A stretch of 64,000 nt of DNA. Origin: Undaria pinnatifida (lineage: Eukaryota > Sar > Phaeophyceae > Laminariales > Alariaceae). Location of the stretch: NCBI GenBank assembly GCA_012845835.1, contig JABAKD010000016.1, forward strand, positions 6,541,919-6,605,918. The letters run 5' to 3'. The position numbers and the translations under genes were made by a program. The notes under the pieces are model-generated. The model made no database searches. It was not told the DNA's origin and saw only the letters and a list, made by a program, of their open reading frames with translations. Positions 34,155 through 46,100 of the stretch are shown here, piece by piece; within the stretch, counting starts at the first letter, position 1; each line of letters opens with the position of its first letter.

Positions 34155-37100
34155 ATGGACTTTGACTGGGATGCACACGCCAGGAACTTTCTGCGAAGTC
34201 TTTTGCACCCAGGTTTGCCTGCACAATACCTCAAGGCGGATACACAGAGGGTGAGATTCGACCATATTTTCTAGGTAGTTCGAGCTCATGGCAGGGACGT
34301 CGGTTTGTACAACTATGATATACTTTTAGACTACAAGAGTACACAACGATTGTGGTAGCGCGCAATAGATACGCCCTGCCGCCGAGCCCACCTCCCTTTC
34401 GCGAGTACATGTGGGCTTGAGGCTTGACCCCGATCGTTCAGAACAGCCTTGCTCACGATCGACCTTCTTTGGGATTCAACTGTTGACACCACGTGTGTAC
34501 GGGTCAGAGTGTGCTGGGAAGGGTGTCATTAAGCTTTGTTTTCGCGCCGACTCCTTTCAAGGATGCTTACGTATGTACGTACCTGGTACGTCATGGTCGG
34601 TGCTGCTGTTACCCTTGTGTCAGTCAGTCAGTAGCCTTTACAAGACGTCACTCGTGCCGGATGACGGCGATGGTATCATGCGATGCGACCGACTGTTGAT
34701 ATTACTTGTATCGTACGGTGGTATCGTACGATGTTGCCGACAGGTCACCCTCGCCTATTTTTGCGTGGTTGGGCTGGACGTTCTCGGCAAGCTCGGCACC
34801 TGTTCGGAAGCTGGGAGGGCGGCTGTTATTGATTGGGTACTGGCGCAGTTCGTTCTCCCGGGCGACACAGGTATGGCACTGGCTGTGTGTGTTCTAGGGC
34901 GAGGGTTAGGATTAGTTTTTCCGTAAAACTGTCAGCAACGCGTTTTTGGGGCTTTTGAAGTCAACATGTACCCGAAGTAAATACGGACCTGATATCTCGT
35001 ACCTGGTAGGCTAGACTAGGCTAGACTATAAACTCGAAGACCCCGAGGATTTCTAGCCACATCCCGAAGGGGAACCTTGGACCTGGTATAGAAGATTTAC
35101 CACTCGTGGCGAAGAAGTTCTACGCAGCTGTCCACAGCAGTCGACAAGTCAACTGACCGAAGCTTTCGCGTCTTGTTTCGCCCACAAGCCCACGAGACTT
35201 GTACCTAGGGTGTATATCTGGTATGACAAGTATGCGAGCTGCTGCTGTGAACGGCGCATCCCAGCCGCTTTCCTCGCAGACACGCAGGCGCTTTGTCTGT
35301 CACTTGTTGTCTTCGCTCGATCTGTCCATGTGATCGCGCGTGAGCAATGCTGTACCGTACTTTTTGCGAAACTTCGTGTGTTTGATCGATATGGTGTTAT
35401 CAGGCCCGCGGTGGCAGCGGTGCGGATTTCGCGGTGGTGCGTTCGGCGGGAAAAGCTTCGTCAAAGCTGTCCAGGTAAAAAATTGGACCCGGTACTACAT
35501 TTTGAACTCGTATTACATGTGCAATGCATAACGTATGAATGACATGGCCAAATGTCAAATCATAGCAGGTGTCATGCCTGTGGTCGAAATTATCAGGGTA
35601 CTCCTCGGTGACGGTGTTCTACACGGCAACATCACGGTACATTAATGATATACAATAAGGCGGTAGTTCTTGAACGGCGAATGGTAACTGTGAAATTACA
35701 AATGATAAAATACAAAATACCGTAGTGCCTACCCAGCACCTGTGGTCTACAGCAAGCAACGAACCTGAACCGCTTTCTTCGCCTATTCTATTGGTCGTCC
35801 TCTCGGACCAGTGCAGAGTGTCGCAGGGCTCAGTGGCCAGTGGTACAGCATCTCGGTTTGTTCTGTTGACGACTTTGGGTCGATTCAGAACCATACCAAA
35901 CAGCAGCAGTACGACCACACGTTGCGTTGCTTGACGCGCGGCTTTGTGGGTTCAAAACGCTGTCCCCTCAGTTTGTTATCATGCAAGTACGTTGATGGCT
36001 ACCGACCACAGGAGGTCTTGAACTTCCTGACCCTTCTGTTCTTTTTTGTAGATTGAAGGCTAGGTCGATGTGGTCGTGTCCGTAAGCCACGAAACCGGCA
36101 CATCGCAGCTGTTACCCAACCTGAAACGCTGGCTTTTAACCCCCCCCCCCCCCCCCCCGGTCTAAATAATACGGCCATGCATGATAACGAGGCCCCCCGC
36201 TCCTCCAATCATGTTGATTCCGCCCCGCAATGGTCGAGCAAAGGTGGCAGATATTCCGGACTCGTACGGAAACAAAATCGACGGAAACGAAACCGACGGA
36301 AGCGAATTCGATGGGTCGTCGTCGGTACCTAGAGAGGATGAGATGGATGAGGGCAATTTGGCCATGACCTATTCAGCGCTAGCGACCCTGATAACGCTTG
36401 AAGCCGACCTGGCAAATGTTGACGGTGGGGCCATCGTGCGAGCGCTGGGCTCGCTACAGCACGAGGATGGAAGGTGAGGGGACAGGCAGGGGGTGACGTG
36501 GAGATAGTTTACCCAATGTCAGAATCGCATGCAAATGGGCCGGGTCGAAGGTTGTAGATGGACAAAACATTGGTTTCTGGCAGTTGTTAAGGCCGGTGTC
36601 TCAGCTAATAATTCGTGAACGGTATTCGGCAGGCGAACCCAAGAGCAAATTCCGTTTGAATCAAGGCAAAAAGGCGTTTGTAGTGGCATTATAGTGCAAC
36701 CCTTTTAGCATTGCACTGCTGTAATGGGGACAAAGCGCTCCCGGTTACTATAACATTAATAGGGTAGTTTTAGGAGTTGAAACATTGTTCATGTTTGTAA
36801 ATGCGCATAGCCAGCCTTCGTTGAACAGTCGACTGACCACCCGCGCGCTCGCTCTTTCGAACCCCTTCCGCCCGCCCATACGCCCCCTTCGCCCAACAGC
36901 TTCAAGGCGTCGCCGAGCGATCACACGTGCGACCTGCGCTTCACGTACTGCGCATGTGCCGTGTCGACGATTCTGGGAAACTGGGATGGGGTAGATCGAC
37001 CAAAGGCCGCCGCCTACATCGAAAGATGTTACGTGAGTAATTGGTGTCGAAAAGTATTGCCTGAGTACTCGGTATCGAAATAATCTACGTGAGTCGTTGG

Positions 37101-40100
37101 TATCGGAGAAGTGCTGTGAAAGGGCTTGGTTATCGAAAACGCCACGGTACATGAGTACTTGGTATCGAGGAAAATGCTCCGCGAGTACTTGGTGTCGAAA
37201 AAATGCTACCAGGTACATGAGTACTTGGTAAGAGTACATGCTAGAAGTTCTGGAAGCCATGGTCTTGTGCAAAGCTCTCACAAGCACGCTCCACGGTCAA
37301 AACGTAAAAAGTAGAAACAAGAGTTGATCGCTTGTTTATTTCCACGATTTCACGAATCCACGTTTTGAAGGAACCTCGGGCGCATGCTACCGTGCGGAAG
37401 GAGTGCTTTTTTTCCTGCGGCTCACTCTCTTGGGGAATACCTCACCCCCCCAAAAAAATGCCTCCAAGAAAAGATAAAAATGCAGCCCGATGGAGAAACC
37501 CGATAACATCGCGCACCTCGGACAGATAACGATCGAAATCATACAGATCATACAGATCGTGTACAGAGTGTATCCTCTGTCTGTCGTTCTGAGCTGTTGT
37601 GTAGGATCTGTATATAAACTGTACAGATCCAACCGTAGATTCAGTTTCCAGAACGTGCCGATTCGTACGGCTCCCACCCAGCAACATGAACTAGACCATA
37701 CAGATCGTGGGGGTCGGTGATCTACGTGTGTAATATTGTGAAACACAAGTGGTCTCCCAACGACATTGCCTCTTCTTTTCAGTTGAGAAACCTTGTCAAC
37801 CACAACCGTTTTGGCCATAAAGTGCTTTTCCTATCGCAACCAGCATCCTCGATGGTAGCAATCGCTGCCCATTCACGGCGTATCGATCCATTTTGTTGGC
37901 CTCAATTGCAGCCGTTTTCGCTCCACTTTCAGTACCCTTGTTTTCTTGGGTGTCGCTGCCGTTTCGTCGTATTTTCCACTCTGGTTGCCACAAAAAGCCA
38001 GGGCTTTGATGGTGGCATCGGGTTGGCACCAGGGAGAGAATCGTGCGGTGAGCTAAAACCAACCAAACCAAGTGGAAGGGTTGAACGTTTTTTTTTTTAA
38101 TCTGGGGTTTGTAGGGCGGTATTGGATCCTAATACATGGGACGCGTGTTTGATTCGGGGACACCTTAATCTGCGATAGAGCGAGTACGTTTTAGAATGGC
38201 TGTTTTTTTCAAGGCTTTTCACGGGTCGGGTCAAATCTCGCGGGTCGGGTCGGGTCGGGTCAGCTGACCCGACCCGACCCGTGAGAATTTCGAAACGTCT
38301 TGACCCGTCCCGACCCGACCCGACCCGACCCGACCCAACCCGACCCGACCCGACCCGACCCGGCCTGACCCGACCCGCGAGATTTTGGAAACCTCCTGAC
38401 CCGACCCGACCCGACCCGACCCACAACAATCCGGGTGACCCGCGAGATGCGGGTTTCATGCGGGTCAGGTCGACTTGACCCATGACATTTCTCACGGGTC
38501 AACGTCGAAAAGTCACAGGTCAAAGCATGTATACCTCGGTCGGTTGGTCCTTGGTCCCTCGTACTTTTCCCAGGACGTCGTGTACTATGGTTGTTTTTAC
38601 CGGTATTGTTTGCAGCAGCATTTTGTGGTGTGCGCGCGAAAAATGAGAAAGAAACCGCAACCCACACGCATGGGGAATTAGCCACGCCCGTAGCGCTAGA
38701 CCACCGAGTCGACCCGACGAGCGACCCGACGAGCGAGCTAGTTATCTACTATGCAGTCTCCGGCCCCGGTAAGCAGCCTAGCTGAGCCGCCTCCGGCAGC
38801 AAGTCCACAACTGGGGCGGTGGATCTGTGAACAGGGGCTGCGATCCGCGAGGATGCGTTGTCTGCTGCTGGTGCCTGCTGCTACCAGTGCCGTTGCTGCT
38901 GCTGCTGCTGCTGCTTCGACGACGACTGCCCTTGCCTTTTTACGTTTGGTCACAGTTCGTACTGGTATGACCGTATTATTACTACTGTTACGGCTTCGGC
39001 CGGCACGGGATTCGCGTCACACTGCATGCCTTGGTACCAGTAGCTAGGGGTACTGCCTGGTGATTGTCCTACTCGCTGTGATGACATATGATCGGAGCAT
39101 CGGCACGAGGGAGGCAGGAAGCGGTAGGTTTTGTATGATTTACGGATCCGCGGGTCGGACCCGCGGGGCGCCTGCACGGCAATGGCCCTCAGCTGCAAGT
39201 TTGAAAAAGGCGTATCCGCGGGTCAGATCCGCGGGTTTGACCCACGGGTCAGCCGAAAACAACTCGCGGGTCAAGCCACCATGACCCGCGAGTGACCCGT
39301 ATCTCGCGGGTCATGGCCCGACCCGACCCGCGAGATTTTGAAAACCTCTTGACCCGACCCGACCCGACCCGACCCGACCCGACCCGACCCGACCCGACCC
39401 GCGAGATTTTGAAACCCCTTGACCCCACCCGCGGGTCGGGTCATGACCCGTGAAAAGCCCTGGTATTTTTTACCGGTGGGTCGTAACAATATCCTGCGAA
39501 GTGACTCATTGGTACGCTCTCACGTAGACGTGTTTTTGAAGACCTACGAGTAAGCATGCGTCGTTGCCTGGTCCAATAAACCTTTCGTTCACACGCATTT
39601 ATACCGCGGTTTTGGTGGTCATCCCTTGCCACTGGTCATCTGTTGGCACAGTCTGTTGGTGCCTACGAGTAGTATACCTTGATTTTCGATGGAGTCGGAG
39701 CGGTGCAGGAAGCTGCCACATGCAGGCTACGGACCCTGGCGGGTTGGAGGTCAGCGGAGAGTGGTGCGCGTCAATGCACTAACAGACGCGTGCTACGATA
39801 TAGGGGTATGATACAGTACTAGCACTTTTGTGGCCACATTATTTCTCATTGACGGGGCCTCCTCAACTACTAGAAATTACTACCAATAGTAATTATACTA
39901 ACAAACTACCCAGTATGGCCTTTAATTGTCCAATGCTATCATCGTATACCTAGGGACAACCTGCAATAAGGTCGTTTTCCAATCGGCGGGCTATTGGCCG
40001 CGACTGTTTTCTCAACCATCTTGGCTTATAAATTCCGAATTCCTCCCTAAAAGTAATTTTTGCAGACTTTCACTCCAGATCGAAATACTTGCCACCCCCG

Positions 40101-43100
40101 CGCGCGCGCTAGAGAGCGCGCAACGGGCCGGCAACGCATCGCCAGCGTGGGCAGTGCCCCCCCCAAGCTGCTAGCGAAAAAACGGGGTGGATCGGTGGCC
40201 GCCTGCCCAGTAACGAGGCTGTTACAAACTCGACACATTTTCGCGAGTCGTACAAACAGCTGTGCTTCTGTTGTCGTGGCTCTATTAACAAGTGAATTCC
40301 GTATAAATTCCGAATTACGCGGACAAACCGTTTGTTGCAAAATACCGCTCGAGTTAGAAACACTTGCCACCCCCTGCGACCGCGAGAGAGCGCGCCGCGG
40401 GCGAGCACCACACCGCCAGCGTGGGCTGTGCCTACCCCACGCTGCTAGCGAAAAAAATGGACTGAATCGGCCGCTGTCTGCCGAAATACGAGCGTGTCAA
40501 AGAACTGTAGACATTTACGGAGTCGCCCGCGCGAGTGTTTTTGCTGTGGGGCTTCTAATTACGTCGTATGAATTCCAAATTACGCGGACAAACCGCTAGT
40601 TGCAGATTGTCACTCCCGATCGAAATACTTGCCACCCCCGAGCGCGCGCTGGGGGGCGCGATGCGGGCCGGCAACGCATCTCCGGCGTGTGCAGTGCCCC
40701 CTCCAACCTGCTAGCGAAGAAACGGACTGAATCGATCTGGGGTGGTAATCAGCAACTAGCGGTTTGTACGGAGGAATTCGGAATTCATCACACATGTATA
40801 CTTGTTAATAGAGGCACAACAACAATAGCACTACTATTGCTGTTTGTACGGCTCCCGAAATTGCCTCGAGTCGTTACTGGGCTGACAGCCACCGATCCAG
40901 TCCGTTTTTTCGCTAGCAGCGTCTGGTGGGCAAATCCCACCCCGGTGGGGCGGTGGCCGCCTGCGGCGCGCTCTCTCGCTATCGCGGGGGGGTGGCAAGT
41001 GTTTCGAATTCGAGTGGTATTTTACAAAAAACGGTTTGTTCGCGTAATTCGGAATTTATACGGCATTTACGTGTTAATAGAGGCATGACAACAGAATCAC
41101 TGCCGTTTGTACGGCTCGCGAAAATGTATCGAGATTTTAACAGCCTCGTTACTGGGCAGGCGGCCACCGATTCACCCCGTTTTTTCGCTAGCAGCTTGGA
41201 GGGGGCACTGCACACGCCGGAGATGCGTTGCCGGCTCGCATCGCGCCCCCTAGCGCGCGCTCGGGGGTGGCAAGTATTTCGATCGCGAGTGACAATCTGC
41301 AACTAGCGGTTTGTCCGCGTAATTCGGAATTCATACGACGTAATTAGAGGCCCCACAGCAAAAACACTCGTGCGGGCGACTCCGTAAATGTCTTCAGTTC
41401 TTTGACACGCTCGTATTTCGGCAGACAGCGGCCGATTCAGTCCATTTTTTTCGCTAGCAGCGTGGGGTAGGCACAGCCCACGCTGGCGGTGCGGTGCCCG
41501 CCCGCGGCGCGCTCTCTCGCGGTCGCAGGGGGTGGCAAGTGTTTCTGACTCGAGTAGTATTTTGCAACAAACGGTTTGTCCGCGTAATTCGGGATTTATG
41601 CGGCATTCACTTGTTAATAGAGCCACGACAACAGAAGCACAGCTGTTTGTGCGACTCGCGAAAATGTGTCGTGTTTTTAACAGCCTCGTTACTGGGCAGG
41701 CGGCCACCGATTCACCCCGTTTTTTCGCTCGCAGCTTGGGGGGGGCACTGGCACGCTGGCGATGCGTTGCCGGCCCGCTGCGCGCTCTCTAGCGCGCGCG
41801 CGGGGGTGGCAAGCATTTCGATCTGGAGTGACAATCTGCAAAAGTTACTTTTAGGGAGGAATTCGGAATTCATAAGCCAAAATGGTTGAGAAAACAGTCA
41901 CGGCCAATAGCCCGCCGATTGGAAAACGACCTTATTGCAGGTTGTCTCATACTCGTATATTGAGATTGTTCGTGAAGTTGCACTAATTGTGGGATGTTAT
42001 GCATCATTCGTACACCTATGATAGGCCATGAGTTTGTGGAGTTGCACTAATATTGTGGGATTTTATGTATCATTCATATATTTATGATAGCCCATGAGAT
42101 TGTGGAGTTGCACATTTCAGTTTGCCAAAAATGTCGGTGTTTGGGCGGGGTATAAAACCCCTGATGAGGAGCCTCGGAAATAGAAGGCGGGGCACCCCTG
42201 CCATACTACAGTATATTAGTAGCATGCGTCAACAGGGTAGTGTTTAGTGTGTTTAGTGTGTTTAGTGTGTTTAGTGCGTTTAGTGTGTTCAGTGTGTTTA
42301 GTGTGTTCAGTGTGTTTAGTGTGTTTAGTGTGTTTAGTGTGTTTTCGCCTTCTCTTAAAAGGTGGACGGTATTGTGCGAAGAACTACTCGTCCGCTTTGG
42401 CAAACACGATAATGCTCTCGTTATGATGCCTGGTATCATACGTGCTTTGTTTTTTGCTTAGCCTTCGCTAAGGCCCCAGGACGACTCTCGGCTGAATGCA
42501 AATAGTTGCTGTTGTTCGTTGCATAGCTTAAACTGTAACCCTTTTTACAACGGCACGCCATGTTTGGGAACGCCCTACTTGGGGTTAGTGTGGCATAATT
42601 TTTGCAGTGGTAAAAGGGTTATTAGCCGAATCGAGGTCACGAGAGGAATACGTGTCGGGATATCCTTTTAGGGAGTGGTGCTCTCTATTTTGACATGGAG
42701 AAGAGTTTCGTTAGGCGACACAGAAGCAATGCAGAGAAAACAAAGACAATCTACGCCTCAGATGTCACCTACATAAGGCATAAAAAAAAAACAGCGAAGC
42801 CACCACGCAGAAAGTCGGGCACGCTTTTTGAGGCAGAGAAGAGTTTCGTCAAGCGCCACGTAAGGAGTAGAAAAAAAAAAAAAACGATAAATAAATAACA
42901 GCAGAAAACAGTACCAGATTTATGTTTTTTTTACGCTTCACTCCTTACATGAAGCTTGGCGAACCTCTCCTCTGTCTCAAAGAGCGTGCCCGACTTTCTG
43001 CGTGATGGCTTCGCTAGTTTGTTTTTGTTTGCCTTATGCAGGTGGCATCTGAGGCGACTCTCAGCCTGCCCCATTTAGAACCGCACTCACGTTGTTGGAT

Positions 43101-46100
43101 ACAGACTACTTGGATTCAGAGTGGAACTTTTTTTTTTTTTCATGCGCGGTGAAAGGGTTGGTGGAAGCAATTGCTGTCATTCGTGGTATTGCTTCAGTTT
43201 GAAATCGAACTCACGAGTAGTCCGTGTCGGGATAACCTAAGGGAGCGATGCTCTACGCTGATCAACCGTGTTTTTCTATGTATGTTTCGTGGCGCGGAAT
43301 GGACCCCTTGTCTGGAACAGCGGGCCCGACGTTCTGCGCGGTGGCCTCGATGAAGCTGATGGGCACCCTCGACAGCATAGATGGTAGACGACGGGAAGGA
43401 CTGCTAGGGTGGTGCGTCAACCGGCAGGTGAGAGGCACGGCGCGCTGTTCTTCCGCTGTTGCCTCAACGACAGGACTGTAGGTTGGCCGAGTATGCTAAT
43501 CACTAATAGTAAGTCGCAGACTAGGTGTTAGTTGGGTAGGTATTACAGTTTGCATATTTTTTAGGAGTTTACGTTTTGTACCTGGCCGGTGTGTTCGTTC
43601 GTGGCTCGCCACGTAATCAATAGCGAGAAAGACTAGAGTCAATTTGCGATTTCCAACCTCTGTTCGGTGGGAAGAAGTGTAAAAATAATGTCGAAGCCGA
43701 CGACTGTCACAGTCGCAGCTCAACCAACCCAGTAATAAGTTAGGTCAGAAAAAAAACGTAGGAAAGCGTGTTTCTTAAACTGTTTTTTTCGCTGATTTTT
43801 TCGTGGGTTGGGTTGGCCTTGGATGTGCAACGTTCGACGGTTTCAATGCTATTTGTGATGCATATTTTCCTCCCACCTTCAACCCGACCAAAGTTGGTAC
43901 ATAGGGAGAATATATTATCGGGAAATTCTGCTGTAAATTCACTTTGGCGACCAATAACTAGCCGTCGAGTCCAGCCTACTCATAGCCCTGCTGAAAAGGC
44001 TTGTCCGTCTCTGCCCCCCATTAGTTGCAACAGCAACTACTTTTGCCCAGGATTATATGTTCATGTGTACGCTCTGTTGGGTCTTCCGGCCGCCAATTTT
44101 TGCCACCTCTTAGCTGTCGGCTATGTACCGTCTTCCGGACGTATTCCTTTATGTATTTATGTTTTCTCACTGTGGTTACATCCCATATTGTGGACAAGCT
44201 GTGGCAAAGTGTGTTGTCCCTTCTCCCTCCCCGGTACATGCCTTCATTTTTTGTCTCGCAGAGGGTTGATTCAGCGTTCCCACTGCTCGTCGGTTTTCAT
44301 CGAGTTTTGAGCACTCGTGCTCTCGCGCTCTCAGCGTTTTGTATGCCTTGCGCAATGTGAGTGGTATCACCACCCTCGCGGCGGGTGAACAAAGCCGTGC
44401 ACCTTCAGTTTCGGATTGTTTCCGGGCGGTCCGATGTCAAAGCCGAGCAGGATTGTATAGATAGTCCGCCAATAATAGCCCTTTGTGCTGGCATCGGATT
44501 TAGAAAGCTCAATTCGGGCGTAGCGCTTGTTGTGCAACATTTTTTTGGTCTTGCGTTATCCTCGCACATTTTTTCGAAGCCTGGATACAATGAAATCCAG
44601 CCATTTTTGTAGCGATTCTGGTGCAATTTCAGGACACCCTCCCGTCGCGACCCTCGTCTTTTTGTTATGGTTTTAGGGAATCGGATTCCAGGGCCGGCCC
44701 AACAAGGCGGACGATTGCTGCTGCTCTTTCTGGGTCGGCGCTACGCTCGCCCTGTTGGACGGGCTGCATCTGGTAGACGAAGCTAGGGCGCGGCAGTTCC
44801 ACGTCTCCTGCCAAGACAAAGTTCTCGGTTAGTTCACCTTTTGTTTTTACACCGCATGTACTTTCCGTCTGCTGGACGGAAGCCGTGGTCACAGGTGTCG
44901 TCCCTCCCCCCCCCCCCGGTCGCGCCTTCATTTTTGTCGCGGAGAGTGTGCAGCATTCCCAACCTGGTGTTCAATTTTCATCGAGTTTTTATTTTTTGCA
45001 CGATTCAGCCTTCCGGAACGCCACGGCCCCCTACTTGACCTGGAATGTACTGCTGCTGCCTCTACTTCGAGGATAGAAAGCTTTTCTTCGCGGATAGAGG
45101 GCTCTATTTCGTAGGTAGACAGCTGCTCAATCTTTTTTTTTTTACGTGCACGTTGCTCTGTCCGTTGAGCGCCCATCGATTTGATGCGCTGTCTGTAATG
45201 CTGCTACGGTTTCTGTAATGCTGCCGACCAAGGCTATGTTATGATGATGTTAGGATGATGTTATGATGATGATGTTATGATGATGATGTTACGATGATGT
45301 TAGGATGATGTTATGATGATGTTATGATGATGTTAGGATGATGTTAGGATGATGTTAGGATGATGTTATGATGGTGTTAGGATGATTTTACGATGATGTT
45401 ATGATGATGTTATGATGATGTTACGACGATGTTATGATCATGTTAGGATCATGTTAGGATCATGTTAGGATCATGTTAGGATCATGTTAGGATCATGTTA
45501 GGATCATGTTAGGATATGTTACGGCGATGTTATGATGATGTTATGATGATGTAATGATGATGTTGCGACGATGGTTTGATGATGTCATAATGATGTTTCG
45601 ACGATGTTATGATGATGTTATGATGATGTTATGATGATGTTATGATGATATGATGATGTTATGATGATGTTATGATGATGTTATGATGATGTTATGATGA
45701 TGTTATGATGATGTTATGATGATGTTATGATGATATACCCCGATTTCCACTGCCGGGATTGAGCTATCATACTATCATACTCGCACCAGTGGCTCTGTAC
45801 CTCACAGATCACACAACTCTAGGCCATTTTTGTTTTGGCGCAGTAGCTTACCTAATGCATTGCGGGTTCATGTAGAAACATACTGTAGCACACGAGCTGA
45901 AGACCGCAAACGAACGGGGGGTTCACTATCACTTGCGCGAGTGACCCCCAGCAACTGCAATGAAAAAAGCTTTAAAAAATCACCCCTCCACCGTGTCCTT
46001 GTTCTGCCCGGAATACATCACATAACATCACGGTCAATAGAGCCAATAGAGCCAAGAGGGCCAATAGGGCCAATAACAGTGTGGCAGCGTGGTGGTGCGG

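Noticed and set aside
40060-41889. Several open frames of 80 to 180 codons on both strands
   Set aside because: They are the same repeat units read in different frames within the 2-kb palindrome; no conserved domain, and the two strands give mirror proteins.
44885-44925. Possible start of a new gene at GTGTCGTCCC with Pro-rich frame
   Set aside because: Matches the SINE body on the opposite strand.
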